Source: Bacteroidota bacterium
GTDB taxonomy: Bacteria > Bacteroidota > Bacteroidia > Flavobacteriales > Schleiferiaceae
Length of the DNA: 64,000 nt
Assembly: GCA_024742495.1 (NCBI GenBank)
Contig: JANSYJ010000003.1
Span: 62,001 to 126,000 of the forward strand
Reading direction: 5' to 3'
Shown here: in pieces, positions 8,266-18,782 of the stretch
How positions within the stretch are numbered: position 1 is the first letter of the stretch
How the letters are laid out: each line of letters starts with the position of its first letter
Made by a program: the position numbers and the translations under genes
The notes under the pieces: generated by a model
Told to the model about the DNA's origin: nothing
What the model saw: only the letters and a program-made list of their open reading frames with translations
Database searches by the model: none

Positions 8266-9933
8266 TTAAACTTCAGTTAAATACTTGTGTGTGTAGCTAA
8301 TAGACATCGCTCCTTCGCCTACTGCAGAGGCTACTCGATTCATTGCGCCAGAGCGCACATCACCGGCGGCAAAGATGCCGGGAATAGAGGTTTCCAAGGA
8401 GTAAGGGATACGATCTGAATGCCAATACTGCGCACTTTCTTTCTCCTCTAGAATGTCGTTACCAGTTTTAATAAAGCCCTTGGCGTCTTTAGCTATTTCT
8501 TGCGGTAGCCAATCGGTATAAGGCTTGGCGCCAATAAAAATAAAGAGGGCAGCGGCTGCATGCTCTACTAAACTTTTATCGCGGTTGTTCCTAAGACTTA
8601 AACTTTGCAATTGCTCACTTCCCTTAGCTTCTTCAATTTCGGTGCAGGCTAGAATGGAAATATTTTCCGTTGCTTTAATTTGATCGATAAGATAGGCCGA
8701 CATGGTACTACTAAGATCTTCCCTTCTAATGATGATTTTCACCGACTGAGCAAAGCGCGACAAGTACATCGCTGCCTGTCCGGCCGAATTCCCACCGCCC
8801 ACAACAAAAACAGGTCTATCGGTGCAGGCCGAAGCCTCGGTAGAAGCTGCTCCGTAATATACGCCCTTACCAGTGAGTGCTTGCAAGCCCTTAGTTTCAA
8901 GTTGGCGATAGTTTACACCACTGGCAATTACAATGGAGCGGCTTATGACTTCCTTACCATCTTTAAGTTTTAGAACTTTATGTTGATCTTCCACTTTAAT
9001 GGCTTCCACTTCCGCTGGAGTAAGAAATTCCGCTCCCAGTCTGCTAGCTTGGCTAAGGGCCCTTCTGGCAAGGTCAGAGCCACTTAAACCATTCGGGAAG
9101 CCTAAATAATTTTCAATTCTTGAGCTTGTACCTGCCTGGCCGCCTGGGGCATGTTTTTCAACCATCAAGGTTTTTAGTCCTTCGCTAGCACCATAAACGG
9201 CTGCCGCTAAGCCAGCAGGACCAGCGCCAATTATAACGGTATCGTAGAGTTGGGATTTAAGTTTGGTTGGAAGACCAACTTTTTCGGCCACCTCCGCTTT
9301 ACTTGGTCTTTTTAGTAATTGCCCATCAGCTAAAATAAGCGCCGGGAGGTCTTCAAAGCCGAGCTGATTCTCGCTCATGAGGATCTTCCCTTCCTGATCT
9401 TTTTCCACATCGTGCCAGCGGTAGGGGAAGAGATTACCTGCTAGAAAGTCTTTGAGATCGTGGCTTAATTGCGAATATTGAAAGCCAATAACCCGAAGGC
9501 CTTGAAAATTCGGACGATGGCTCGCTTGCCAATCGAGTAATAAATCATCAATTATGGGATAAAGCTTTTCTTCAGGTGGATCCCAAGGTTTCATTAGGTA
9601 GTGATCCAATTGTACCTCGTTGATGGCTTGAATTGCAGCATTGGTATCGGAGTAGGCCGTTAGCAAAGCTCTTTTAGCCTTTGGGAAAACTTCCATAGCT
9701 TCCTGCAAAAAGGCTACCCCCTCTAATTGCGGCATGCGCTGATCACTCAGAAAAAGGGCTATTTCCGCATTTTGATTTTTCAGTTCGGTTAAGCTTTCAC
9801 GAGCTTCTTTAGGATCGCTGGTTGAAAGAATCTTATAATCCTCTTTATAACGTGAGCGCAGATCAGTACGAATGGCCCTCAAAACTTGAGGATCATCGTC
9901 GATAGCGAATATTATGGCTTTGTTTTTTTTCAT
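8266..9933 (-). CDS. Response regulator receiver fused to a thioredoxin-reductase-like FAD oxidoreductase
   Basis: A 555-residue fusion starting at the ATG at 9933, which makes a 4-base ATGA overlap with the upstream kinase gene; a longer TTG start at 9951 is possible but less likely. Domains: receiver (about 5-125) with acidic pocket IDDD, phospho-acceptor D64 in SDQRMP, T92 and K115; a glutaredoxin/thioredoxin-like segment (about 145-215) lacking cysteines; then a TrxR-type flavoprotein with FAD motif VIIGAGPAGLAAA (about 233-245), VVGGGNSAGQAAM for NADPH, and GIFAAGDVRSGAMNRVASA. The CxxC redox pair of thioredoxin reductase is absent. The protein should therefore move electrons from NADPH/FAD to something other than thioredoxin. 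It is paired with the kinase at 9930-11333. Confidence 0.93.
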   Translation of the reverse strand: MKKNKAIIFAIDDDPQVLRAIRTDLRSRYKEDYKILSTSDPKEARESLTELKNQNAEIALFLSDQRMPQLEGVAFLQEAMEVFPKAKRALLTAYSDTNAAIQAINEVQLDHYLMKPWDPPEEKLYPIIDDLLLDWQASHRPNFQGLRVIGFQYSQLSHDLKDFLAGNLFPYRWHDVEKDQEGKILMSENQLGFEDLPALILADGQLLKRPSKAEVAEKVGLPTKLKSQLYDTVIIGAGPAGLAAAVYGASEGLKTLMVEKHAPGGQAGTSSRIENYLGFPNGLSGSDLARRALSQASRLGAEFLTPAEVEAIKVEDQHKVLKLKDGKEVISRSIVIASGVNYRQLETKGLQALTGKGVYYGAASTEASACTDRPVFVVGGGNSAGQAAMYLSRFAQSVKIIIRREDLSSTMSAYLIDQIKATENISILACTEIEEAKGSEQLQSLSLRNNRDKSLVEHAAAALFIFIGAKPYTDWLPQEIAKDAKGFIKTGNDILEEKESAQYWHSDRIPYSLETSIPGIFAAGDVRSGAMNRVASAVGEGAMSISYTHKYLTEV

Positions 9934-11333
9934 GCTTTTAAGGGAATGCAAATACGGAAGATGGTAGGATTAGCGGCAGACTCAAGCTCGAGTTTACCTT
10001 GATGTTGCTCAACAATGTTTCGGGAAATATCGAGGCCCATACCAGTACCTTCACCAATGCCTTTAGTGGTAAAGAAAGGGTCGAAAATGGAACTCTGCAT
10101 ATCTTCAGGAATTCCAGGGCCATTATCAATTATTTGAATGTAAGCTAAATCGTGTTTAGCAAAAGTTCGAATGGTAATTTTGGCATCATCCTGATCTTTC
10201 AGAACATCGATGGCATTGTCGAGAATGTTGGTGAAAACCTGATTGAGTTGGCCCGCATAAATTGGAACTTTACCCATCTGAGCATCATAATCCTTAATTA
10301 TCTGCACCTTAGTATTCCGAATTTTATGCTCCAATATTTTAAGAGTAGAATCGATTCCTTCCGAGAGAAGGGCCGGCGCCTTATCTTGGGCCGAGTCCAT
10401 ATGGGTGAAGTTCTTAATACTGGCCACTAAATCTGAAATACGAACCGCTGCGGTTTCAATATCTCCAAGAAGTTCCTGCCTTCCAAGTTCAAACTCCAAA
10501 TACTTTAAAAGGGCTTCTCTGCTTTCGGGAGCGATATCTTCAAAGGCCTCTTCAATAAAATCACTTTCAATATCATACTCTATTAAATACTCAATCAACT
10601 CGCTTTCGCTTGATAGACCGAGATCCTCAAAAAAGTCTTCCCAATCGTCTTCGCGCGATTGACGCTCCAGCAGGCTCAACTCTTGCTTCTCATTTTTCAA
10701 AACCTTTTGCAAGAGCGCATTGGCAATTTCTAAGTATTGAAGTGGCTGCGGTAGCTGCACTATTTTCCTCATAAGGGCCATGCCCGAAGTACCCTTAGCA
10801 CTTAATGTTTTAGAACTTCGCGCTATGGCGGCGGTAGGATTATTGAGCTCGTGGGCCAATCCCGCCGATAGCTTACCCAAGGCAATCATCCGCTCATTCT
10901 GCTGGCGTAGGGTGGTGAAAGTGCGGGTCCGACTAACCATTAAGTGAACTAAACTTTCGGTGAGTTCATAGTGCTGCGTGATTAGGGTGTGCAGTTTTTC
11001 CCTAGGGAATTGAAGCGCCCATCCATTCTCGGTAGCTTGGGCATTTGCGCTGGCTTTTTTCATCCGTGAAAACGGCAGCAAGCCCGTTATATCCCCAGCT
11101 TGGATTTCAGTAACTAAATTTTGATTTCCTTTTTGGACTAAGAAAATCCGAAAATGACCTTCAAGAATAAAAGTCATAAAATCAGCCGGTTCTTCTGCCT
11201 TAAAAAGGAAAGAGTCTTGAGGGTATTCTATTAAACTTCCTTCATCGATTAAAAACTGAACTTGGCTGGAAGGAACGTCAGCTAAGGCTTCAAAGCGATC
11301 TTGAACTAAACTTACCGTGAGCTTTTCATGCAT
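9930..11333 (-). CDS. Sensor histidine kinase with N-terminal cyclic-nucleotide-binding-like domain
   Basis: A 467-residue soluble kinase with no signal peptide or membrane helix. Residues about 25-115 form a cNMP-binding/CAP-like domain ([31 protein letters not shown]). The phospho-acceptor H161 lies in [17 protein letters not shown] helical linker follows, then the ATPase core: N box [13 protein letters not shown]1 DNGPGIP, and [21 protein letters not shown]. It is cotranscribed with the receiver-reductase fusion (4-base overlap), which is its likely phosphorylation target. The signal may be a cyclic nucleotide or another small ligand; this is inference. Confidence 0.93.
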   Translation of the reverse strand: MHEKLTVSLVQDRFEALADVPSSQVQFLIDEGSLIEYPQDSFLFKAEEPADFMTFILEGHFRIFLVQKGNQNLVTEIQAGDITGLLPFSRMKKASANAQATENGWALQFPREKLHTLITQHYELTESLVHLMVSRTRTFTTLRQQNERMIALGKLSAGLAHELNNPTAAIARSSKTLSAKGTSGMALMRKIVQLPQPLQYLEIANALLQKVLKNEKQELSLLERQSREDDWEDFFEDLGLSSESELIEYLIEYDIESDFIEEAFEDIAPESREALLKYLEFELGRQELLGDIETAAVRISDLVASIKNFTHMDSAQDKAPALLSEGIDSTLKILEHKIRNTKVQIIKDYDAQMGKVPIYAGQLNQVFTNILDNAIDVLKDQDDAKITIRTFAKHDLAYIQIIDNGPGIPEDMQSSIFDPFFTTKGIGEGTGMGLDISRNIVEQHQGKLELESAANPTIFRICIPLKA

Positions 11334-11355
11334 GCTCTAAGTAAGGGAAATTCTG

Positions 11356-13773
11356 TTAAAATTGCACGATAATTCCGAGAGAAGGAATGCGTGTACCATT
11401 GCCATTTTCCAAGAGCTTAGTATCATACCGCTGAAGCTCTGCTGGGTCCATTGGGTTTAAGATAATTGGATTGCCTTGGGCATCGCGGTTTAAGGATAAC
11501 AATGGTTCTCCATCTACAGATTGGCCCAGCAAATTCTGTACATCGAAGTATAAATTGAGGGCCCAATTTTCAAAGAACCATTTCTTATCCACTCGTACAT
11601 TCAGTCGGTTAAAATTATCAAAGCGCACCGAATTCAATCGATTCCAATCGGGCAAACCGCGGCGGTTTACATTGTAAACTTGAACCAAAGAACTATTTGC
11701 AATATCGGTCGGGGTATATGGAGCGCCGCCTAGGAATTGATATTGCACACCGGCTTCCCAGTTCTTTCCAAATTTCTTCCCACCGGTTAAAGTGATTATG
11801 TGTTGATTGTCCCAGGAGGAAGGCACAAGATTGGCGTTTTGGTCTTCAAACTCCGATTTCACCAAAGTATAGGCCAAGGTGCCAAACCAACCATCAAAGA
11901 GTTTTTGTTGATAAAGAAATTCTAAACCATAGGCTCTACCCGATGAAGTGGAAGTCGCAGGTTCATTGCCGATTACGCCAAAGTCACTACCCAAATTAGC
12001 GAGGGTAACACCACGTTCGGTTAAGAAGGGATAGTTATCATAAATCTTGTAAAACCCTTCCACCGAAATTTTGGCATTAAACGGAAGGTAATAAGCAAAT
12101 CCCGCAACAATGTGCTGGGTATTGACATAAGTGAGATCAGCATTTACAAGGGCCCCAGTGGTATCTCTAAAACCTAAACTGGTGAAGGGAGGAAGCTGAT
12201 TGTAAATCGAGTAATTAGCATTGAAGCTTAAGTCGGAGCTTATATTGTAAGTCACCGCGATTTTAGGCGAAAGCTGATTAAGTGGATTGGCGGTATTGGC
12301 GTTAAAACTATTTCCTTCTAGGCGCAAGCCAATATTCACATTCACCTTTTCATCTAAAAAGCTACGATTGATATTACCAAAAGCAAAGTATTGATAAAGC
12401 GTTAAATCGGTTTCATAATTTCGAGCAGCGCCGCCGGGAGCCACGCGTAGGTCGAATTCGGAGGTTATGTATTTAATTTGCTCGAAGCCTCCACCACTGG
12501 TTATTCTCCAACCGTCTTTACGATAAAAGTTTTCGATTCTCAATTTATTCTCAATCTCCTGTGATAGGTAGTCTAGGAGCTGTCTTCCGTTTTCCTCATC
12601 ATTATCCTCAAATTTGAAGGCGGAATTATTGAGCATAAAACGACTGAGGATAAAATTGGTGTAGGAGTTTTCCCCAAAGCGCGTGTATTTAGCGCCAATA
12701 GAGTAATTCCATTGCTCGTTAACCGGCAGTACCGCTAATTGAAATTGTTGAGCCTCTGTTTCATTGGCATCGAGGTTCAGCTTAAATTGATCAATGGCAC
12801 CAATACCGATTAAGGTTAGTTGGTTTTTAGTATCAAACTTATGCTTGATTTTAAACTGAAAGTCATTGTAGGTAGGTAGGAACGGTAATTCTAAAACTGA
12901 AAATAGAAACTGTAAATAGCTCCTTCTGGCACTGGCTAAGAAAGTGGTTTTTTCATTAATCGGACCTTCCATGGTCAGACCAACTTCCGAGGCTCCTACT
13001 TGAAAGATGCCCCCAATTTTATCACTTCGTCCGTCTTTTAGCTTGATATCTAAAACGGAGCTAAGGGCATTGGCCTTTTCTACTGGGAAGGCGGATGTAT
13101 ATAAATCTACTTCGCGAATAAAGTTCACATTGATAAGCCCTACCGGACCTCCAGAACTTCCCTGGGTAGCAAAGTGATTTATCGATGGTATTTCAATGCC
13201 ATCCAAAAAGAAGCTATTCTCATTAGGCGCGCCACCACGAATAATAATGTCGTTCCTGAAATTCGGCGTAGAGGCCACCCCGGGTAGAGATTGAATTACC
13301 AAGGATATATCCTGATTACCACCGGGGTTTCTTTGAATCTCATTTATACCGAGCGTACTAACTGAAACTGGGCTTTCCTGCTTACGGGTAATGCGATCTT
13401 GGGCGCTTACTTCCACCGTGGCTAGGGTCTGACTGCCTTCACTTAATGCAAAATCTATAAGATAAGGTCGAGAAGGGCTTACTTGAACTTCATATTCCGT
13501 CTTGTTTACATAGCCTACAAAGGAAGCAGTAACATTATACAAGCCGGGCTTAACCTCTAAGCTGTACTTACCATCAATGTCGGTGGTGGTTCCAATGGTA
13601 GTACCTTCAATAATTACGTTAGCAAAGGGCAGGGGCTCATTATTGATCTCATCATAAACTCGACCTTTAATAATTCCTTTTTGGGCAAAAATTGTTGAAG
13701 AGCTTAATAGTGCTAGAGCAAGAAGAAGTTTAGGGAAGTTCAATTTTGACTTTCTTTTGTTGATGTATGTCAA
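11356..13773 (-). CDS. TonB-dependent outer-membrane receptor with CarboxypepD_reg-like domain
   Basis: An 805-residue outer-membrane receptor. After a signal peptide ending near STIFAQKG comes a CarboxypepD_reg-like beta domain (about 33-120, GIIKGRVYDEINNEPLPFANV). A plug follows (NPGGNQDISLVIQSLPGVA, NDIIIRGGAPNENSFFLDGI), then a barrel ending in aromatic F (LGIIVQF). The imported ligand is unknown. No ATG is available: the frame opens with TTG at 13773, whose bases are the end of a terminator's U-tract. A second TTG at 13743 would give a cleaner signal peptide (NFPKLLLALALLSSSTIFAQ), so the true start is uncertain. Confidence 0.93.
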   Translation of the reverse strand: MTYINKRKSKLNFPKLLLALALLSSSTIFAQKGIIKGRVYDEINNEPLPFANVIIEGTTIGTTTDIDGKYSLEVKPGLYNVTASFVGYVNKTEYEVQVSPSRPYLIDFALSEGSQTLATVEVSAQDRITRKQESPVSVSTLGINEIQRNPGGNQDISLVIQSLPGVASTPNFRNDIIIRGGAPNENSFFLDGIEIPSINHFATQGSSGGPVGLINVNFIREVDLYTSAFPVEKANALSSVLDIKLKDGRSDKIGGIFQVGASEVGLTMEGPINEKTTFLASARRSYLQFLFSVLELPFLPTYNDFQFKIKHKFDTKNQLTLIGIGAIDQFKLNLDANETEAQQFQLAVLPVNEQWNYSIGAKYTRFGENSYTNFILSRFMLNNSAFKFEDNDEENGRQLLDYLSQEIENKLRIENFYRKDGWRITSGGGFEQIKYITSEFDLRVAPGGAARNYETDLTLYQYFAFGNINRSFLDEKVNVNIGLRLEGNSFNANTANPLNQLSPKIAVTYNISSDLSFNANYSIYNQLPPFTSLGFRDTTGALVNADLTYVNTQHIVAGFAYYLPFNAKISVEGFYKIYDNYPFLTERGVTLANLGSDFGVIGNEPATSTSSGRAYGLEFLYQQKLFDGWFGTLAYTLVKSEFEDQNANLVPSSWDNQHIITLTGGKKFGKNWEAGVQYQFLGGAPYTPTDIANSSLVQVYNVNRRGLPDWNRLNSVRFDNFNRLNVRVDKKWFFENWALNLYFDVQNLLGQSVDGEPLLSLNRDAQGNPIILNPMDPAELQRYDTKLLENGNGTRIPSLGIIVQF

Positions 13774-13801
13774 AAAAAAACCCTGACGAGCAGTCAGGGT
13801 T
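13772..13801 (-). terminator. Strong intrinsic terminator/attenuator between the SRPBCC gene and the TonB receptor
   Basis: Read on the minus strand: a perfect 9-bp stem (AACCCTGAC/GTCAGGGTT), a 5-base loop and a run of nine Ts. It lies 21 bases past the stop of the 13823-14842 gene and runs directly into the apparent start of the receptor gene. Confidence 0.85.
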
Positions 13802-13822
13802 CACGAGAATGTAAAATAATTT

Positions 13823-14842
13823 TTATTCCACGGTTGGGTAATACACTTTAGTAAGCCATTTACTGGTATCTGCTTCAGCAGCCGGATCCGTAACGTAGAA
13901 CTCAATGCTAAAGGGTCCTAGGTCAATATTATTGGCTTGCGCATATTCTTGAATTTGGATGTGCGCCTTTCCTGTTAAGGCATAAGGCCCTAGGAAGTTA
14001 ACTTCTAAACCCTCGCTTGCGCTTAGCACACGTCTCTTAATGTCATCTCCTGGCTCTTTATCCGCCATTGATGGAATGGAAAATTCTATGGTAGTTTGAC
14101 GGGTTTCCTCATTCCACTCATGGAAAATAGCAAAAGGAGCGCCGGTGATAAGGCTATCCGCTTTTTTGCCCAAGAGCTTTAAGATTCTTCCATAATTGCG
14201 AGCGAAAATCTGGGAGCCAGATTCTGCCATATCGGTCATGGAGATGGTTTCGGTAATACTGTAGTAGCGTATAGAATCTTTAGAAACCGTATTTACGGGT
14301 AATTCAATGATATCGTTTTTCTGACTTTCCACGATATACTTAATATTTCCAAGTCCAGTTTCAAAACTACCCGCTACTTGACCCTCCATAAACAAACCGA
14401 AGATTCGCTCGAAGAAGCCAAATTCCCCGGTAAAACCCCAGGTTACTTGGGTTCGGCCTTTTCCAACTTCATTAAAATACCAATAGCCCTTGGCGGGATT
14501 CATTCCTTCAAAGTTAATGGCCGTGCGCAGGGTATCCATGCCCCTTACATCGGTAATTTGCATATTTCCATTGCCCATTTCTTGGGATTTCCAGCTGTAA
14601 CTGGCACCCTTTCCTTTGGTTTGATCGGCATATCTAAAAGTCATGGTACTATCCTCTGCTAGCCATGGCGACCAAGATTCCCATTTCTTAAAATCATTTA
14701 CCTGAGCGAAAACTGCTCGTTTAGGTCCATTGATATTGATGGTTCTAGAAATATCAAAACTAGAGGGTAGAAAAAGTGAGATCAAGAGGTATAAGCCAAT
14801 CAAGATCAATAAGATGATAAGAATAATTTTAAGGATGCGCAT
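13823..14842 (-). CDS. Membrane-anchored SRPBCC + GyrI-like ligand-binding protein
   Basis: A 339-residue protein with an N-terminal membrane helix (ILKIILIILLILIGLYLLISLF). An SRPBCC/polyketide-cyclase-like domain follows (about 30-170; FAQVNDFKKWESWSPW, GKGASYSWKSQEMGNGNMQI). The C-terminal part (about 185-335) resembles the GyrI-like small-molecule-binding domain (ALTGKAHIQIQEYAQANNI, GPFSIEFYVTDP). Such two-domain proteins are common in Bacteroidota and are thought to bind hydrophobic ligands; no enzymatic residue can be named. It is followed by a strong terminator and is divergent from guaA. Confidence 0.85.
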   Translation of the reverse strand: MRILKIILIILLILIGLYLLISLFLPSSFDISRTININGPKRAVFAQVNDFKKWESWSPWLAEDSTMTFRYADQTKGKGASYSWKSQEMGNGNMQITDVRGMDTLRTAINFEGMNPAKGYWYFNEVGKGRTQVTWGFTGEFGFFERIFGLFMEGQVAGSFETGLGNIKYIVESQKNDIIELPVNTVSKDSIRYYSITETISMTDMAESGSQIFARNYGRILKLLGKKADSLITGAPFAIFHEWNEETRQTTIEFSIPSMADKEPGDDIKRRVLSASEGLEVNFLGPYALTGKAHIQIQEYAQANNIDLGPFSIEFYVTDPAAEADTSKWLTKVYYPTVE

Positions 14843-14967
14843 GGTTTCAAATTGGTTGAGGTGGGCAAGTTAGAAAATCAGAAAATAGTTTCAGAATTTA
14901 TCACAATCATTGTTGAAATAATATGGAAAAGGCTTTGAGATGGATTTCGCCAAAGAAGGAAAAGAAA

Positions 14968-14975
14968 TATCTTTG
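14968..14975 (+). promoter_or_regulatory. Candidate -7 promoter element of guaA, leaderless or nearly so
   Basis: TATCTTTG matches TAnnTTTG exactly and ends only 5 bases before the guaA ATG. With a normal start point, transcription would begin at or next to the start codon. Confidence 0.5.
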
Positions 14976-14980
14976 CGCCC

Positions 14981-16510
14981 ATGCAAGAAAAGATTCTGAT
15001 TCTGGATTGCGGATCGCAATACACCCAGCTTATTGCCCGTAGAGTTCGTGAACTTAATGTTTACTGTGAAATTCACCCTTACAATGCCATTCCAGCGCTG
15101 GATTCCAGTATTAAAGGCTTAATAATAAGTGGCTCGCCATTTTCGGTTAATGACCTCGATGCGCCACAGATAGATTTATCAGAATTCAGATCTAAAATGC
15201 CCGTTTTAGGGGTTTGCTACGGCGCCCAATACATGGCAAGTAAAGATGGAGGTAGAGTAGAAGCTTCTGAAACAAGAGAATATGGCCGGGCCAAATTGGA
15301 AGAAGTAGAAAGCGCTTCTCCCTTATTAAAAGATATTCCCTTGAATTCGCAGGTATGGATGAGCCATGGCGATACCATCCTTAAAATTCCAGAAAACTTT
15401 GAAATTGTTGCGAGCACTAAAGATGTGCGCGTAGCGGCTTATCATGTCCAAGGGGAGGATACTTATGGCATTCAATTTCACCCAGAGGTATATCATAGCA
15501 AAGATGGCTTGCAGCTCATTGCAAACTTTCTAGTGGACATTTGCGCTTGCAAGCAAGATTGGACTCCAGTATCTTTTGTGGAAGACTCTATTGCCCAAAT
15601 GCGGCAAAAGCTGGGAAATGACAAAGTTGTTTTAGGATTAAGTGGGGGAGTAGATAGCACCGTTACCGCCGTTTTATTATCGGAAGCCATTGGTGAAAAC
15701 CTACACTGCATTTTTGTGAATAATGGACTTCTTCGCAAGAATGAGTTCGAATCCGTATTGGATCAGTATAAGGATATGGGCCTTAATGTTAAGGGGGTGG
15801 ATTCCTCTAAACGTTTTTTAGATGCCCTTGCCGGAGTGAGTGACCCCGAGCAAAAAAGAAAGATAATCGGAAGGGTATTTATAGAAGTATTTGACGATGA
15901 AGCTACGGCAATTCAGGATGTGAAGTGGCTAGCGCAGGGCACCATTTATCCTGATGTGATTGAATCGGTATCAGTAAAAGGGCCATCAGCTACTATTAAA
16001 TCCCATCACAATGTGGGCGGTTTGCCCGATTTTATGAAACTAAAGGTGGTGGAACCCATGAATACCTTATTTAAAGATGAGGTTCGCCGCGTGGGAAATG
16101 CTCTAGGTATTCATCCAGACCTTTTAGGCCGACATCCTTTCCCTGGCCCAGGATTGGCTATTCGAATTTTAGGAGACATTAGCCAAGCCAAAGTGGATAT
16201 CCTCCAGGAAGTGGATGCCATCTTTATTTCTGGCCTTAAAGAGCATGGACTTTATGATTCGGTTTGGCAAGCAGGCGCCATCTTATTACCGGTTCAATCG
16301 GTAGGTGTTATGGGCGATGAACGCACTTATGAACAGGTGGTTGCCCTAAGAGCGGTGGAGAGTACCGATGGGATGACGGCAGATTGGGTACATTTACCCT
16401 ATAATTTCCTTGCGGAGATTTCAAACAAAATAATTAATCGGGTAAAAGGCGTTAACCGAGTGGTTTACGACATTAGTTCTAAGCCGCCGGCAACTATCGA
16501 ATGGGAATAA
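14981..16510 (+). CDS. guaA: GMP synthase (glutamine-hydrolysing)
   Basis: A 509-residue two-domain enzyme converting XMP to GMP with ATP and glutamine. The class I glutamine amidotransferase domain has C79 in LGVCYGAQY and H167/E169 in QFHPEVYHS. The ATP pyrophosphatase domain has the P-loop [10 protein letters not shown] (about 220-229). The C-terminal dimerisation part ends [13 protein letters not shown], the standard GuaA terminus. Length is normal. The downstream LysM gene starts inside its last codons (10-base overlap), so the two are translationally coupled although unrelated in function. Confidence 0.98.
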   Translation: MQEKILILDCGSQYTQLIARRVRELNVYCEIHPYNAIPALDSSIKGLIISGSPFSVNDLDAPQIDLSEFRSKMPVLGVCYGAQYMASKDGGRVEASETREYGRAKLEEVESASPLLKDIPLNSQVWMSHGDTILKIPENFEIVASTKDVRVAAYHVQGEDTYGIQFHPEVYHSKDGLQLIANFLVDICACKQDWTPVSFVEDSIAQMRQKLGNDKVVLGLSGGVDSTVTAVLLSEAIGENLHCIFVNNGLLRKNEFESVLDQYKDMGLNVKGVDSSKRFLDALAGVSDPEQKRKIIGRVFIEVFDDEATAIQDVKWLAQGTIYPDVIESVSVKGPSATIKSHHNVGGLPDFMKLKVVEPMNTLFKDEVRRVGNALGIHPDLLGRHPFPGPGLAIRILGDISQAKVDILQEVDAIFISGLKEHGLYDSVWQAGAILLPVQSVGVMGDERTYEQVVALRAVESTDGMTADWVHLPYNFLAEISNKIINRVKGVNRVVYDISSKPPATIEWE

Positions 16511-18714
16511 AAGGAAGGAAATTAGTCGCAATTTTAATACTCATCTTTTCCAGTATTCAGGTATTTGGACAAGGAGAGGGTAGGATCCATGAGGTTCAGA
16601 AAAAGGAAACCCTCTATGGCATTGCCCGTCAGTATAATTTCACCATCGACGACCTAATCTATTTTAATCCGGATTTAAAAACCCAGGAATTAAAAGAGGG
16701 AATGAAATTGGTGATTCCCAGCGATAAAAAAATCGCGGAAATCAAGGCCGAGCGCATCCGAGCCCGCCAGGATTCATCCAAATACATTTACCATAAAGTA
16801 ATAAAAGGTGAAACCCAGTTTGCCTTAACCCAGCGCTATAATGTTGGTGTTCGCGAATTGCGAAAGCTAAACCCAATTTTGGAAGAACAAGGGGCTATTC
16901 GGGTGGGGCAAATTATTCGTGTTCCACGAAATCCAGAAGCACACAAAGGCTTTCAGAATGATATGGCAGCCTTGGATACTGGCACCTATAAAAAAGACGC
17001 CAATTGGTTTTATCATCGCGTGCAGTCTAAAGAAACGGCATACTCCCTATCCAAGCGGTATAATATAAGCTTAGACAGTTTGTATCTGCTAAACCCTGGT
17101 GCCAATGAGGGTTTGCGTTTAGGTCAATGGATAAAGCTTCCCCTAAATCGTAAAGATTTACGTCCTTTGATTATGGACGTGGAATTTGGCGAGGTTCCCG
17201 GGAAAGGTCGCAAGGCACGGAAGGAAAGGGAGCGAATAGACGAGATTAAAAATAGGGTGGATACCTCCTATATCGAGGGCGATATCTCGAACAGCGACTA
17301 CTTTCTTTACAAAGTAAAAAAGGGCGATACTTTCTTCAGTTTAAAGCAGCGCTTCGACGCCAATCAAGAGGAACTTCTAGCCCTTAATAAGGAACTTAGA
17401 AAAGGCCTAGTGGTAGGAAAGTATATCGTTGTGCCCAAGAAGAACGGTTCTAGAGAATTAACCTGGCTCGACAAAATTTTAAAGGAAAGAGAGGCAGAGG
17501 AAAGACGCAAGGAAATTGCCGAAAACTACCGTCGCGAGCAAAACAAACCGAAAGAGGTAAAAGAGGAAAAACCCAAGGAGGATACCACATTGGTGGATAT
17601 CAATAAAACCTATCGCGTGGCTATGGTATTGCCTTTCCGCAGTAAAATGTATGCCGACACCATGGGTCTTCGCGATTTCAATCCTCATCGGGATACCGAG
17701 ATGGCTAGTCAATACTACTTTGGCTTTTTAATGGCTGCCGATTCGGTTAAAGCCATGGGTATGGATTTGAGGCTGAAGGTTTATGATAGCCATGCCAATC
17801 AACGTTTGGTGAAATATATCGCTGCCAGCATAGATTCCATGGAAGCGGACTTAGTGGTTGGGCCGGCTTACGGTCGCATTGTAGAAGATATGGCCGATCA
17901 ATTAGCCGCCAAGGATATTCCAGTTATTAGTCCATTAGGTGCAGGCGTTGACGTTAATAATAGGCCCAACCTTATTCAGGTAATTCCGCCAGCCAACAGT
18001 CGATTTGTGCAAATAGCCAATCTTATTAATGATCATTATGCCGAGGCCAATGTAATATTTGCACATTGTGGTACGGAGAAGGAAGTGCAGCAAGTGCGCT
18101 TAATAAAATCGCGTTTAAACCCTCGTGAAGGGACTGAGTTTATGACATCCATCGTAAACTGCGAGGATCTGCAAAGTCGCTGGACCTTAAGGGATCGATT
18201 AGCACAGATTAAGGGACAAAAATTGGTAGTCCTCTTAGGTGATGATCCAGTATTTTTAAGTGATATCGTTTCTAAACTTTATGTAATTAGAGATACCAGC
18301 ATCCATGTTGTGGGCAGTCCTAGATTATTGAATTACCCTACTATGGAGTTAAGCTATCTCAATGCCTTAAACTACCATACCTGCGAATTCAGAAATGTGA
18401 ATTACCAAGATTCTTCAACTCAGGAATTTATTAAGGAATTCCGCGCTCGATTTAATGTTGAGCCTGGCCCCTTTGCTTTTCAAGCTTATGATGCTGGACT
18501 TTATTTCCTACCCAAACTTTGGCGCTATGGATACCGATTTAAGGAGCATTTAAAAGCGGAAGAAAAAGGAAGCACCGGTTATGAGTTTGAAGGCATACCC
18601 AATGGGGGAATCGAGAACACACACCTTTTCATAAATCAGTTGCTCGATTACCAAGCCGTTAGAAGAACGAAAAAGGAGGAAGCCCCTCGAATGGTTGAGA
18701 TTGAAAAAAACTAA
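16501..18714 (+). CDS. LysM-repeat protein with C-terminal periplasmic-binding-protein-like domain
   Basis: A 737-residue exported protein. After the signal peptide ([12 protein letters not shown]) come four LysM peptidoglycan-binding repeats, recognisable as [45 protein letters not shown] and [16 protein letters not shown] charged linker (about 325-360) leads to a region of about 370 residues with the fold pattern of amino-acid-type substrate-binding proteins ([53 protein letters not shown]). The architecture suggests a cell-wall-bound protein with a ligand-sensing or structural domain; no transporter is nearby. It overlaps guaA by 10 bases and is closed by a hairpin. Confidence 0.88.
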   Translation: MGIKGRKLVAILILIFSSIQVFGQGEGRIHEVQKKETLYGIARQYNFTIDDLIYFNPDLKTQELKEGMKLVIPSDKKIAEIKAERIRARQDSSKYIYHKVIKGETQFALTQRYNVGVRELRKLNPILEEQGAIRVGQIIRVPRNPEAHKGFQNDMAALDTGTYKKDANWFYHRVQSKETAYSLSKRYNISLDSLYLLNPGANEGLRLGQWIKLPLNRKDLRPLIMDVEFGEVPGKGRKARKERERIDEIKNRVDTSYIEGDISNSDYFLYKVKKGDTFFSLKQRFDANQEELLALNKELRKGLVVGKYIVVPKKNGSRELTWLDKILKEREAEERRKEIAENYRREQNKPKEVKEEKPKEDTTLVDINKTYRVAMVLPFRSKMYADTMGLRDFNPHRDTEMASQYYFGFLMAADSVKAMGMDLRLKVYDSHANQRLVKYIAASIDSMEADLVVGPAYGRIVEDMADQLAAKDIPVISPLGAGVDVNNRPNLIQVIPPANSRFVQIANLINDHYAEANVIFAHCGTEKEVQQVRLIKSRLNPREGTEFMTSIVNCEDLQSRWTLRDRLAQIKGQKLVVLLGDDPVFLSDIVSKLYVIRDTSIHVVGSPRLLNYPTMELSYLNALNYHTCEFRNVNYQDSSTQEFIKEFRARFNVEPGPFAFQAYDAGLYFLPKLWRYGYRFKEHLKAEEKGSTGYEFEGIPNGGIENTHLFINQLLDYQAVRRTKKEEAPRMVEIEKN

Positions 18715-18752
18715 GGGAGTCCTCTAGAGATAGAGCAATAGAGAAAGTATGT

Positions 18753-18781
18753 AGCCCATCCAATTAGGGATGGGCTTTTTA
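18753..18781 (+). terminator. Intrinsic terminator of the guaA-LysM operon
   Basis: Perfect 9-bp stem (AGCCCATCC/GGATGGGCT), a 6-base loop and a T-run, 38 bases beyond the LysM gene stop, in a convergent junction. Confidence 0.88.
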
Positions 18782-18782
18782 T

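Noticed and set aside
9934-9951. Extended TTG start of the response regulator-reductase gene
   Set aside because: The ATG at 9933 gives the standard ATGA overlap and begins directly at the receiver domain.
10152-10662. Plus-strand frames opposite the sensor kinase
   Set aside because: Low-complexity Ser/Lys-rich products antisense to a clear kinase domain; no support for expression.
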